Shown here: piece by piece, positions 13,450 through 25,656 of the stretch | Layout of the letters: every line of letters starts with the position of its first letter | Numbering within the stretch: position 1 is the stretch's first letter | Assembly (NCBI GenBank): GCA_036365515.1 | Contig: CM070874.1 | Span: 63,755,583-63,819,582 of the forward strand | Reading direction: 5' to 3' | Length of the DNA stretch: 64,000 bases | Origin: Torymus aiolomorphi | Taxonomy: Eukaryota > Arthropoda > Insecta > Hymenoptera > Torymidae | Notes under the pieces: generated by a model | Database searches by the model: none | Seen by the model: only the letters and a program-made list of their open reading frames with translations | Told to the model about the DNA's origin: nothing | Program-made: the position numbers and the translations under genes

Positions 13450-14560
13450 ATCGACCTGTTCATCCCAAACCCAGAGATTTTAAAAACGTCACATACTAAA
13501 TTACTACACCTCTATAAAACCTCTTTTTCACCCTCGTGCAACGCCATAGCTGCCAAAAAGCATTTTTCGCCATAGCGCGCGCCGCGTATACACGCGCGCG
13601 TCGAAAATAAAAGAAACAAGAAGCGACATGCAGTGCGGTCTAATAGAATTTGCCCACGCTGAAAAAGTATCCGAAAAGCGCGAAATATAATAAGAGCTGG
13701 AGGGGACTACGCTCTCTCTCTCTCTCTCTCTCTCACTCTTCATGGAAAAAGGGCGCGACGAGCCGAAAAAGTATAAAAAATAAAAGAGCCGAGAGTCCCT
13801 CTCTCGCTCTCACTCTTTCTCCCCCACGCGTCAGAGTTCGAACGTCGCTAATTCGACATATTCCTCGCACTTGAATGCATTTCACCCTCCCTCTCTCTCT
13901 CTCTCTCGAAAAAACGGTCGGACATATAGAGCGAGAGAGTGGGTGAGAGCGAGGGTGGAAAAATAGAGGCGCGCTTGTTGTACGAGCGCGTGTTTTACAG
14001 GCCGTCGACTCGCCCGCGCGCGTTCACCTCCGGGAGGTGTTTATTAATCGGCGCGATGACATCGTCCCGCGACACACACGCGCACACAAAATTCGCAACC
14101 GTCCCCTGTCAGCAGCACATGAGGATGGGGGTGAGTGAGCGAGAGAGAGAAAGAGCTAGGAGATAGAATCCGCGCGAGCTCGCTTATACTCGCTCTCGTT
14201 CATCATCGGCACAATGCCTCTGATGCATTCCTGAAGGTTAACGACGTGAGCTGCTCACGCAATAACGAAGCGCATTAACGCGCCGCGAGCGAGCGCACGG
14301 AACATGATGAAACAGGGGGGGGCGAAAAAAAAACGAAGCTCACGAGAGGAATCGAGATGAGGGATGACGAGGCGACACGGACGGGTGGCGCGCGAGGCTG
14401 TTAAATGAAAATAATAAATTAAATGCCTGGAATGTATGGGAGCGCGAGGGAGACGGCATTTTTGCCGATTATTTATTACTTTAATTCGCGGAATCGTTCG
14501 GACTTTGTCGAATGTAATGTACAGGCGGTAGGCGGGAGCGATTGGGTACAGTTCGGTGAA
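13450..14560. other. GC/CpG island 5
   Basis: The left flank is C-rich (13455-13550). (CT)n tracts lie at 13712-13734 and 13889-13907. The right half carries (GA)n near 14134-14151 and a poly-G run near 14312, with G-rich sequence to about 14540. The polarity of pyrimidine and purine tracts is the same as in islands 4, 18, 24 and 26. Confidence 0.65.
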
Positions 14561-15159
14561 AAAGTTATAGAAATGTAAGTTAGAATGTTTAAACGTAAAA
14601 CTTTACGTACGAATTATATTCCTTGTCTGTACAATTGCGCGAAAGAAATGTATACTTATTAACTAAAAACTCATACATTGGTATCCCCACCCAGTTACTG
14701 ACAATTGCAAGGATCCGTTTTCTCATTCAATTTTGAATTTTGAAAAAGTATCTCTTTGACACGCTATAAATTTATTTAACAACTACCACGTGTGTTAAAA
14801 AGATTTTTGATAATATTGTAAATATTTACGTTATTCAAGTAAGTATAAGTCTTAGTTTACTAATTTTTACATAGGGCATTGAAACGAATGAGTTTTTCAA
14901 AGCTATTTACAAATATTTGTATTTGTTACTGAACAATACTCACGAAAAATTCTGCCCGAATATTTGCTGTTTAAAGTAAATTCCAAATTGAAACAAATTA
15001 CTTCACTCTTCCAAAATTAAAAAAATTAACAAAAACAAAATGTTAATGAAGATTCACATATAATATATGAATCCCTGTGATAAAGTATTCCAATAATAAA
15101 ATCCTTCAATTTCAAATGCACTTTGACAAATGGAAAAAATATTCGCGAGGAAATTAACG
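14561..15159. other. AT-rich valley
   Basis: AT-rich, no feature seen. Confidence 0.45.
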
Positions 15160-15830
15160 GCGCAATTAAAATATTTAAGCCTTAATTACAAGGCCATCAA
15201 TGAATGCACATGCGCACTATAGAGAGCGAGGTAGAAAGAGACATGAGCGTGTTCGCTAGATGGTGATAAATGAATAATCGTCGAATTAAAATTGGCAATT
15301 TGATACGAGCGAGCCTAGAATTGCTCGAGGACGCAGCTATATATAGGTATATACATATATACACTGCTGTGCGCGCTTACTCTCGCCTCGAGTCTTTGTC
15401 TCTTTTAGGCGGGGCGCTCATGTAGATTTATGCAAAAATGTAACCGATATTGTACGATTAATATTCATCGCGCAAGCGAGCGTGAGCGATTTTCTTCCTC
15501 TCTCTCTCTCTCGTGTCCCTTATATATCACGTCGCGCGACTCCTCTCTCTCTCTCTCTATCTCTCTCTTCCGTCCTCTTTTTTTCGTTGCAGCACAGCCG
15601 ACCCTTTTTTCACTCGTCGCCCGGTACGCGCGCGCATGTCTCTCCTTTTTAATTTTTTGCCTTAATGCGCACCCCTTTCGCCTTGTTCGAAGCTGCGTAC
15701 ATTATACACGCATATAGACGCTAATAGAAAGACGCGCGCGCGCGTTTGCCGGTATTTTACGATTGCGACGTAACATTTTGTTGATGTATATGAGCGTATG
15801 TGTGGGAGACGAAGTTTATCTCAATTCCAT
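15160..15830. other. GC/CpG island 6
   Basis: Contains a TATATATA palindrome cluster (15341-15362), CT-rich tracts (15497-15512, 15541-15567) and a CpG core. The right edge is G/T-rich (about 15770-15815). No gene supported. Confidence 0.6.
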
Positions 15831-16429
15831 TCGTTGAAGGAAAATAATTTCCCCGGGATATTTGTATGTAAGGACAGCTTCCCATTAGCGGGGCGTATAC
15901 GACGGGAAAAGAGGAAAGGTGTGCGCGCATTCATTAAAACGTAATTTTCCTTTGTTCGAGACAGTTTTATAAAAAGTAATCGTACTTTTTCCATAATTAA
16001 ATAACGAAATTGTTCATATTTCGCCCTTACTGCAGAGGTATTAACCATCAGTGAAATAAAATTGCGCAGGACTGGACATTTTATATTTAGTTTATTCTAT
16101 GATAAAATTTTTCATAAAGCAAAGTTAACGTACGCGGATCGTTAAAGCGCAGTTTGAAATTTAATGCTTCTTCCTCCGCACTCAGATGAAAAGAATTTAT
16201 TTTCTTTATATAATTTTACGTTTTAAAGGAAATTTCTTACGTCATTCTAGTCATTATAATTACATAATCCATAACATCTTAGCCCGGCAATTTGTAAAAC
16301 ATAATAGATCATTCTTTTCTTTCATTATACAAAATACTTCTCTCTAATTTCGCTCGTTAAAAAGAAAGTTATAAGCGCTACTATTGAATATCGTTAACCT
16401 ACGCAGACGTATGTAACAAAAAATTCATA
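15831..16429. other. AT-rich valley
   Basis: AT-rich, no feature seen. Confidence 0.45.
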
Positions 16430-17290
16430 CTTTTTGACAACCTCCCACCCCATCTGATATTTTCCAAGTACAAACCCCACAATTGAAAAAATCCTTTTAG
16501 AACAACCGTCGCGAGCTTCCCCACCCTGCACTGCTTACCCTGCACTCCGTCATTCCGCAAAAACCGCTGCACAGCACGCACCTAAAAGAGTTCACGCAGC
16601 TCACGCACCAAATCGGCCATAGCAACTGCCTACACGACCCCCCTACAAGCCTAGTCGATTAGCCTAACGAACTAACGTATATACGAAAAATTCTCCATAG
16701 CCTCGAGATTCGATTAAACCGCCTCTCCCTGATACACCCCGGCGGCATCCCAATCAGCAAATAATGAGCCGCCACCACCCGCTTATAAGCGTTATTGTTT
16801 CGTCCACCACTACCGACATTAGCCGCATGTCCCTCCCTCACTCCTTCCTTCCTTTCCACTGAACAGCGCGCGCCACTCCGCGATAAATATGCATCAGTCA
16901 TGCATCTGTCTCTTTCCGACTTCCGATAGAACCGGGAGAGGAAATCGACATGCCGAATCGCGCGCGTATATGTGTGTATATGGTCCTTTGTTGTCGTCGC
17001 TCGCGTACCGACGGCTATGGGCGTGTGTGAGCGCGCGTGACGCATATATACCGGAGGTGAATTAACTTTAGCGCGAGGCAGGGAAGAAAACTCGATTTTC
17101 GCGCGCGACGCGCAGGTAGATGCAGCGCCCTTCGATATACCCCGAATATCGGGGCAAAAAGGGGACGACGCGTATTTCCTTTAATTGCTTGTTGAGCTGC
17201 GAAACGGATACGCTCGGCTGGTGAATTCGATTGGCAGGTGCCTTGTGCGAAGAGGATGGTAGCAACAATTGATACAGGCGTTATTTTGTT
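16430..17290. other. GC/CpG island 7
   Basis: C/A-rich left flank (16440-16650), mixed CpG core (16860-17130), G-rich right flank (17140-17280). No domain-bearing open frame. Confidence 0.6.
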
Positions 17291-17331
17291 AGGCTACTGG
17301 TATCAAATTATTTGTTGATCTATTCGAATGT

Positions 17332-17601
17332 TATATCTGTGGTGTCAAGGAAGAAGGGAATAAGTTCAATTTTTATGAAAATCGAGTTAAGGTCACTTTT
17401 TACTTTTTTGAGGTTCAATACACTTTTTTATTAAGGTTTTATTAAAAAAAAAGTTTTTATTCTTCTGTTACAGTGTAATTTAAAGAGGGAATAAGTCCAT
17501 TTTTGTATAGAAACTGCCTTTAAGCTTTAGCATTTAAATCGCAATATCTCGAAAACTTTCTGAAGTGACTTGTTCCCTTCTTCCTTGGCACCACCGATAT
17601 A
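17332..17601. mobile_element. MITE with 34-bp terminal inverted repeats
   Basis: The left arm 17332-17365 begins TATATCTGTGGTGTCAAGG and continues AAGAAGGGAATAAGT. The reverse complement of 17568-17601 matches at about 31 of 34 positions. The terminal TA may be the target duplication. The interior (about 200 bp) is AT-rich and non-coding. This is a deletion-derivative or MITE type of DNA transposon; the family is unknown to me. Confidence 0.75.
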
Positions 17602-17639
17602 TACTCAATGAAGGATATAAACTGAAATAGTGATTAAAA

Positions 17640-18690
17640 ATGTCCCACATTGTTATATCAATCAATACCTATTACCCACACGTACGAAACACGTACTACA
17701 TTCATAATTGATTTTTAATCAACCCCGATCCACTCACTTCACAGGAATACAGATCAAACCCCGGGGTCCAAACGCACAAGTCCAATAATCCCACCAAAAT
17801 GATTATCTTGATTAATTCATTTCGATCGAAACACACGCATCTCAATAGCCCCGTCACCCGCGCTTTTCTTCCCCAACCACACACCCGCGCGACAAACTGA
17901 GCCCGTAACACGCCCGTCACCGTTTATAATTAAGCAGAGCGGCATAAATAAAATGCAATCAATCAATCTCTGTTACTCCCCACCTCCTTCGTGCCTTCCT
18001 CACGCCCTCCTCTTTCGCGGCATAGTATAGTATACGCGTCACGCGCTCGCAAATTGGAATTCGCAGTCGCGCGCGGCATGTGTCCCGCGGAATATAAGCG
18101 CTGCTGCTGCAACTACTGCCATCGGGGAGAGAGATGGATATACGAGAGACGGCCGATTTGAAAGCGCGGAACGAACGCTCGCGCACGTATTAGCCCGCTA
18201 TACGAGCGCGTATATACAGAGGGAATATAGAAATTATAATTACGTATATGCATCGAAACGCGATGATGGCCGCGGCGCGCGTACGTGTATATAGATGCGG
18301 GGAATTTATGTGTATGTGCGCGTGTATAGGTTTAGAGCCGCGCGCTCGCGCTAAAGCTTATGCGCGAGTGTATATTGGATTCTCTATGTACGCGCGCCAT
18401 GGATGAGTGGGTAGAGAGAGGATGGGATGTGAAATTTTGTTTTTTTCGTTTGCTTTGTTTTTGTCGTGGGTAATTTAACCGAGGTGGATGCTGATTGGAA
18501 TGACAAATTTTAACGACACGTCAGAGTTAGCCGTGGGGTCATTGTGTTGCGCGGTACGTCGTCGCTTGTTTGCTCGTTAGTTTCGTTGGTTTTTTATTAT
18601 TTAAGCCTTTTCGAGCGGAAAATGAATGTGATTCTATTATATGGGAGGGGGATAGGGTGAGTCGGTTTGGAAGTATGGTGGTTGTTGTAC
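17640..18690. other. GC/CpG island 8
   Basis: C/A-rich left flank from 17670 (ACCCACACGTACG..., AACCCCGATCC), CpG core with GTGTATATAG-type boxes (18205-18310), then G/T-rich right flank (18390-18690, including ATGGGAGGGGGATAGGG). No gene supported. Confidence 0.7.
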
Positions 18691-19530
18691 ATTTGATTTT
18701 GATTCAAGAGATAGTTCAATTTTAAAACTAGTTTTTGTGTTCTTCAAAACTTAATGCAGACGAATATTATTATTATTATTATTTAACCAGAGTACAAAAA
18801 TATACAAGCCACTGACATCTAGATATACAAAAATATATATAAGATACAGAGCACTTCCTGTAGAGATATGTAATATATCTGTGCACAGGTCTGGCATAAC
18901 GCAACTTAAATCTATATATGAATTAATTTTATGAAAACCAATTAAGTGATAATCTAATGAAACGAGATTTATTTTAAATTATTTCGAAATACGAAATTAT
19001 CTATGAAATAGGAATTACAATTTGTGAGAATAATTCATTTTCAAAATTGGTCATTAAAATTAATAATCCTATCAATATTCTATTACATCATTATTAATTC
19101 AACTGAAATCATTCTTTTTCAAAAATACGTTTGTATGTATAGTTTATTAAAATATTCAAACAAAATACACATATAATCTCGTCTCATTGTTGAAAGCCCT
19201 CCGCTCTTGCGCAATAAAGCTGTAACGAGGAGATAAGCAACGTATTATTCCATTGGAAAATTTTATCACTTTTTGTAATCATTATGCAAAGTTTTGAATA
19301 CCTTTATGAGTTTTCGCTGTAATTTCATACTGGTATATACTGATATAAGTAATAAAAAAAGCTGATGTGTATGCGCGTGTGTGTGTTTTATTACTTATAA
19401 TAATAATACCATTTTATTACGCTATACGAATTTCCATATTTTTGTGCTCGAAAATATTAAATTTATATATATTATATTATAAATGTAATTATACAATAAT
19501 ATAATAAATTGCATAATAGACTTGATCAAT
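18691..19530. other. AT-rich valley
   Basis: AT-rich sequence with an (ATT)n run at about 18767-18784 and a short GT-rich patch near 19375. No gene seen. Confidence 0.5.
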
Positions 19531-19586
19531 CTCTGCTAACAAATGTAATTAACGATATATATCACCTTTCTGTTTCAGGTAAGCGA
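19531..19586 (+). other. Candidate recursive (zero-exon) splice site 1
   Basis: A branch-point-like GCTAAC (19535-19540) is followed 39 nt later by a pyrimidine tract and CAG ending at 19578 (CACCTTTCTGTTTCAG). GTAAGC follows immediately, starting at 19579. A 3' splice site abutted to a 5' splice site is the ratchet-point signature of recursive splicing known from long insect introns. The core CAGGTRAG is expected about twice per strand in 64 kb by chance; the added branch point and pyrimidine tract are what make this one notable. Confidence 0.45.
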
Positions 19587-19599
19587 ACCTTCCAACAAT

Positions 19600-20440
19600 G
19601 AATACTCAAACCTTGACGCTTATCGAAAGGTATTTATATTTACCCAAAAAGTTAAAAATATCCACACTACGCTCACTGCAACCCAACCAAAGCAACACCG
19701 TCAATCAAGCATGATTAAAATCCCCTCATTCAACAATTATTCATCTCGTGCATTAAATACTATCGCGAACATCTCCCCACCTCTGTCTCAATTATTAATA
19801 ATCCATTAACCGCTTATATACATATACTAAACCACTCGCAAAAGTTAAATCCCCGCCGATCGATCGGGAACTCAAAGAAACGTGATTCTAATGGAAAATC
19901 AGGTTCGCCGAAGTCTGGTTGGCGTCGTCTAAGCGGTCACCGCGCCCGTCTAAGTAGTAACAGCGCTTGCGCTCAACTTGTTAGACTGCTGCAGCGGTGC
20001 GCCCAAAGCCGCCGGGAGCGTCTTCCACAGCGCTATGTATATGTGTATAGAGAGCTTGCAGTGTGCGCCGCCTTTAACACACGCGGACAGGAGCGGCAAG
20101 ATTAAACTGCACGGATTTAATGCCTCCCCCGTTCCCTCCTCCTCCCCTTTATGGCCGCCGATCAAATAAGTTGCGCTCCCGGCTGACACTTTACCGATTG
20201 CCAGCATAGTTTACGCGCGGTCTTCGGATGGAGTGTGGGCGAGTCTGGGCATGTGATCGTCTCTCCCTCTCTCTCTCTCTCTCTCTCTGGGGTAAACGAT
20301 TTTTGAAGTGTGCTGAATGGAAGAGGTTGTCTTTGCAAATATCTGGAGTGATTGCTGGGTTAGCTGTTTTAGGGGTTGATATTTTTATATAGGGTTAGTT
20401 TTTGGGTGACGTTAATAATGTGTATGTGATGTTAAAAAAT
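19600..20440. other. GC/CpG island 9
   Basis: Hand counts: 19681-19800 has C37 G9 A42 T32, whereas 20281-20400 has C11 G36 A25 T48. The core (19900-20230) is CpG-rich. A (CT)n tract at 20267-20288 lies right of centre, an exception to the usual left position. Begins just downstream of the first recursive splice candidate. Confidence 0.75.
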
Positions 20441-20829
20441 AGCTTTTTTGTTCGAAATATGAATGTAAACGGTGCTTGGCGCATTTGTCAATTGTTCACA
20501 GTTCTGTAAGGACTCGGCTACTTATTAATTACTGTGCCACAATTAGTATATCCTGTTGTAAATGGTACTTAGAACAGTAAACTCCACATCTAGTTAGAAA
20601 TATCGAATTCGCAATGAGTATGTGATTGAACGTCAAATTTTGACGTTGTTGATCAAAACTAGAAAAAGCGGAAACTTTTGTATGAATCGAATCGTAAATG
20701 AAGTTACGTACACGATATTGACGTAAATCACGGGAATGGTTTCAAAACCGTTCAGAACAAAATATTTGTTTGTCAATCACTGTGATTTTCACCCGTTACA
20801 TTGGCAAAACGTTCACCTAGCTATACAAT
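20441..20829. other. Intermediate-composition sequence
   Basis: No repeat or gene recognised. Confidence 0.4.
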
Positions 20830-21400
20830 TAAAACCATTACATAAACTTTCGACCCTGCCGTCACTCCATTCAACTCAACTATACAATCGACTCCTCGAC
20901 TCCGTAATCAGTCATTATCAAATGCCCAAAAAGTTCTTGAAAAATTGAAAAAAAAAAAACACATTATTCCACGCCAACGTCCGAGCCCGTGATGCACATC
21001 CTGAAGCTAATTGTTTATGAATCATCTACGGGCCCCATCCATTATCTCTCTCGCTTTATGCATTATGTCGCAGAACAATACGCTCATTATCCTCGTTATC
21101 AGAATTTCCCAAACTCGAAACTTGGCGCGTCACACACGCGCGCCCGTAGATTCCCCTAGCGGCCTTGCGCCAGCTATAAATTAACTTTTTCTTAGAGGAA
21201 GTGTCCCTCAATTTCTCAGTCGAAACTTTCCGGCGAACTTATAATTAACCGAAGCCGGGGCTCGAGTTGCTCGATACAGGAGATTTCGCGGGACAAAGAG
21301 GAGCGTCGGCTGGAGAGGATGGGAGTGAGGCCTAAGTCGAGGGGTGCGTTTCTCGTGGCGATGGATCTTTTTGATGTCGAAAATGTCAGTGGTTGTTTTA
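20830..21400. other. GC/CpG island 10
   Basis: A smaller island with C-rich left flank (20835-21010), CpG core (21110-21180) and G-rich right flank (21290-21400, GGAGAGGATGGGAGTGAGG). No gene supported. Confidence 0.6.
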
Positions 21401-22329
21401 ATTTTAAGAAAAATTCATAGTTCATTCGTTTCTTCTTTACTCATTCATCATTATTTTCTCACATCATAACTGGTAACATTTTCCAATTTGACAATAACTT
21501 ATTTTTTGCCGTTTGATTTTAGTTTAAAAAAATATATGATTTGAATAGACAAGAGTTTTGTTGTTTTCAGTAAAAAAGCCCGTACACTACACCGACGGCC
21601 CATTCAGTATTTGCTTTTGTTTTATTTCTGCTTCTTTCTACTAAACCCTTTTTCCGCGAGAATCGTGGAATTTTCAAAATTATGGCCCTTTTGTTACAAT
21701 ATTGAAACAGTTGAATCTGGGACATGCATTTCCAGTTCAGCTTTATCCAACAAAGAGCTTCAATAGCGTTGAAATTCGATGTTTTTTAGAACCACGGAGT
21801 CGGAGCATTATTGGAAAAGTTTGCCTAGCCGAGTTTTTTGTCCGCTTCAACCTTTTGTACATACCCTCGCATTATTACCAGCTGTTAAATAATATATGGT
21901 AAATTATTTTAATTCGGTATACTTAACTAGTTTTGTTTATTTATGAAAATTTATGCAACCTTTGTTCATTTAAATATTAAATCTTGAGCGTAATCATTGT
22001 AAAAATTGAATTTAATAATTAACCCAATTAGACATACCTTTTAAATTCGAATAAGTGGAAAATGGCTAACTAATGCAAATTAGTAAAAACAATGTAGAAT
22101 TTCTGGAACGAATAATCATCTCTAAATTTCGTGGAATTGAATTTTCACTCCGTAAAATTAAATTCACTATAAAAGTAGTAGATTTTTCATTAATTTATAT
22201 TCAAGGAACTATAAAAATGCATTCGCGTAAAATTTCCCTAGCGAGTCTTATTCGAGAAGTGCTTTTTCCAAAACCACCACCGATCCACTTGTTCGAATTT
22301 CGAAATAATGATCGAATTTCAATCTGCAA
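21401..22329. other. AT-rich valley
   Basis: AT-rich; no convincing coding sequence or repeat. Confidence 0.45.
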
Positions 22330-23540
22330 AAAGCATTCCCAATCAAATTCTCTTCCAAACCCAGAACAATTCGATTTTCAAAAATCCCTCCCACTTCATA
22401 AAAAAGCTTCTTACAAACAAACCCTCCCAGCCAATTCCAGCAACAACCAATCAGAACCTCAGTCCTATTCCTACCCTCGCAAACCCAATCTTATACCTCT
22501 CCCCATCCGTCCCAAACATCAGAGGCGCAGCATATCAAACCAGTGCGCGCAACGGTCAGCATCCATAATTTTTACGGCCAATTACGCCCATCCTCCGATC
22601 AAGTCCTTCCCTCGCGATTGACCGGCGCGCACTTCCTCATCCTCCTCGCAACCGCTCTACTGCACTGCGGGCCACAAAGCCAATAGCCACTCTCTCCAAC
22701 TGGCCTCGGGCGATTTTCGTCGCGCAGGTGCGCTTAGGCAGGCACGTGAAAAGGGAAGCTGCTGCTACTGCAAGCATCCGACATAGACGTACGGCCGCGT
22801 GCGAGCGGAGAATGCTAGTCCCATTCAAAATATGATAGGTCGCGCGCGCTCATTGTCATACAAATTTACGGACGGGAATTACAATCGGCCCCGATACAAA
22901 TTGCATTCGCGCGCGCTCGTGTACCACTCTGTATGTATGTATGTATATGCGCATTGGGCAGGGGCGCGTAATTAATGGGAATTACGGGGACGGCAAGTCG
23001 CGGGGTAATACGTCGGGCGGCCGGCGGCGAGTGGATCTGTCGCTAGTATTCGAAATACGCTCCGCGCGTGATGACCGGACGCGAGGGCCGGAGATTTCGA
23101 AGGTAGCCGGCTGGGGGAGGCTATGAAGTGATGAGCTTTATTGATTTCGCCGAGTGGGGGGTGACCGGACGCCGGCCGGCCGGCCGCTCGCTGTGTATGT
23201 GTGTGCGTTGTATAGTCGAGGCGAATGCTGTGTATACATGTATCTCGCGGTGTGTATAGCTGCAGCAGCGCGCGTTTGGTGTTTGACTTTTCGAGAGGAA
23301 ATTGATGCGCTCCGCGGCTGAAAGGATCTTAGAGGGATGGACGCTATAGATCCTTGGGAACGAGGAGCTAGTGTGCGCGAATATGTGTATAGCGACGGCG
23401 GCTTTTGGCTTGATTCGATTTACGGTGGAATCGTGGAACGTGTAAGAGTCGTAATGAAAATGTATGAATTGCGAGGAGGAAAACGTCTAAGTGGTATGGT
23501 TATTTTTTTGGAAAGTTAGAAACGGTTTTGAGATGTTAGT
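22330..23540. other. GC/CpG island 11
   Basis: A long C/A-rich, stop-poor left flank (22330-22650), then a CpG core (22700-23280) with a palindromic GCCGGCCGGCCGGCC near 23171-23187, then a G-rich right flank (23290-23540). The 182-codon open frame over the left flank (22073-22621) is attributed to low G and T content. Confidence 0.7.
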
Positions 23541-24189
23541 GAGAACTGGGAAAATGTTGAAAAATAGTTCATTTTAGAAAGAGTTTCCGTTAGGTATTCT
23601 TATTTGTCAGCATATACAAAATACAAACTACGATTTCAATTTAGAATAAAGTAAATTCCATTTTTCTGAATAAAAAAAGCAAATAAAAAGTGAAAATTAT
23701 TTATACATGCAAGTACGAAACTGCCGTTTTAAAAGTAATTATAAAACAATATATGTATAGAAAAATCATATTTTTGTACCTCGAAATAAATGCAAATTAG
23801 GTGCAAACCACTGTTAGGTGGCAGTTTTGAATTGCAAAAGTTTTGTAAATATTAATTCAGCCGTCGGAATATAACCTTTCATTTATATTTGTTGCGCAGT
23901 ATTGATTGCAATCAATTTTTTGTTTTTTAATTTTGACTAAACAAATTTTGCACAGCATATTTTTGCCATATTTAACAAAAGTCAACTCAAAATTATAACG
24001 GGGCACGGCTAAATAAAAGCGAATCCATATCAAACGAAAATATTATTGATCGATAAACATTCTGCGCGTTCTCGAATTTATCCGCCTCTCTCTCGCCTGT
24101 ATCTACAACGACGTATAACAAACGCGCGCACAAACGGGAAATTTTTAAGCTAGAATTTAAACACAAAAGGTTTCGGATAACCTGCATAT
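23541..24189. other. AT-rich valley
   Basis: AT-rich, no feature seen. Confidence 0.45.
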
Positions 24190-25420
24190 ATCGCGTTCGT
24201 CAACATGAAATTTGCTTAAAACTCTTGGCCGTTATAGTTTGTAAACCTTACATAGGATGGAGCGAGCGGGAGAGAAAAAAAGCCGAAGAGCCCGCTTACT
24301 TTATGAATCGATACATACGCGTACGCGCCGCGGCCGGTATATTTCGAGCCGGATAAACTTTGGGAGGCTTTAATAACTGAATCAGAAAATTGAAATCCTT
24401 TATCCTGAACCCTTTTTCGCTTCGCTTTTTATGTATATTCAGTGGAAAAGCTTGTACGAGACGTATATAGCCTTTAACAAGTTATTCGCGGAGATACTTT
24501 TTATTCGAATTTTTCAACTCGAATATTATGCGGTACAGCACCCCAGAGTCGATTAAAAAAAGGAACCAACGTTTTGATTAATTCGTTAATCACCGAGAGA
24601 AAGAGAGCCCGTCCAGCGAAGTTTAATTAAAAATAATCCCCCGCCGAATATAATAATAACACTTGGCGCCTCTCTCGCGAGCTCTTCCTTTAAACTTGGC
24701 GCGTCGTGCATAAAACTTGAGCACCAGCGACGCGCAGCTCTCCATACTCTCATCTGTGTATACGCACCTGGCGGAGGAAAAAGCTCGGCTCACGCGCGCG
24801 TTGAAATCTTATATCCCGGCGTTTTGCAATTCCCTCGGCCTTCATTAAATCCGACGCTGCCGCGACGGCGCTACGTTGACGTCGCGCAAACGAATCTCGC
24901 AATTAAAAACAACGTCGACTACCGCGTGTGTATATGTATATACACACCTTGCGTCCTTTCAGACCGCGACGCGGCGGGAGTTTTGTCTCTCTCCCTTTTT
25001 ACGCGACGCCTCTTTGATTCGCGACATCGGCGGCAGGGCGGAGCACCTGCGTCTACCTTTGCCTCGAGCGTCTGTTTCTCTCTTCTGTGCGGCGTCGGCG
25101 CGCACCACTTAGGTGATTGCTCCGTGCTCAAGAGCAAGGGGTGAAAAAAAGAATGGGTAGAGAGAATGGAGGAGGGGAAATCGGATTGACAAGCTGGAAG
25201 ATGACAGTCGCGCGTGGATGAAAAATCGCGCACGTGGGGATAAATAAATAATAACGAGACACGGGGGGAGATGTAGTGGCGGGAGGTATATGCGTGCCGG
25301 GGAGGAGGACGAGGATGGAGTGAGCTTTGTCTTGCCTGGCTTTGCTGGTGAAGAATGAGCCTTAGCATAATGTAAGGATGGCGGTTGGTGCTGTGACGAG
25401 GGGAGTAAGAGAATTGGAGT
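24190..25420. other. GC/CpG island 12
   Basis: CpG-rich core (24700-25110) with a TATATGTATATA palindrome near 24929-24943. The right flank is strongly G-rich (25140-25400, e.g. GGGGGGAGATGTAGTGGCGG near 25263). No gene supported. Confidence 0.65.
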
Positions 25421-25656
25421 TTAACAATATTTAAGAATATTCAATGTTCGCAAGTTCTTACGGAAACATTGAACTTTTATATAAAAATATTTTATATAAG
25501 AGAATTCGAAATCTGTTTGCTTCGAAGCAATCGATAAAAGGAAAAAGACTTCAAAAATACTTTGAATTATTCATGTAAAGAAATTTCGTTTTGCCAAGTC
25601 AGAAAAATACTTTCAGTCGAACATATTCTTTTGAAAAACGTTGATTATATGAAATA
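25421..25656. other. AT-rich spacer
   Basis: AT-rich, ends with the TA target site (25655-25656) of the mariner insertion. Confidence 0.5.

Noticed and set aside
22073..22621. 182-codon open frame on the + strand
   Set aside because: It runs from AT-rich DNA into a C/A-rich island flank where stop codons are rare; no domain and no codon-like composition.
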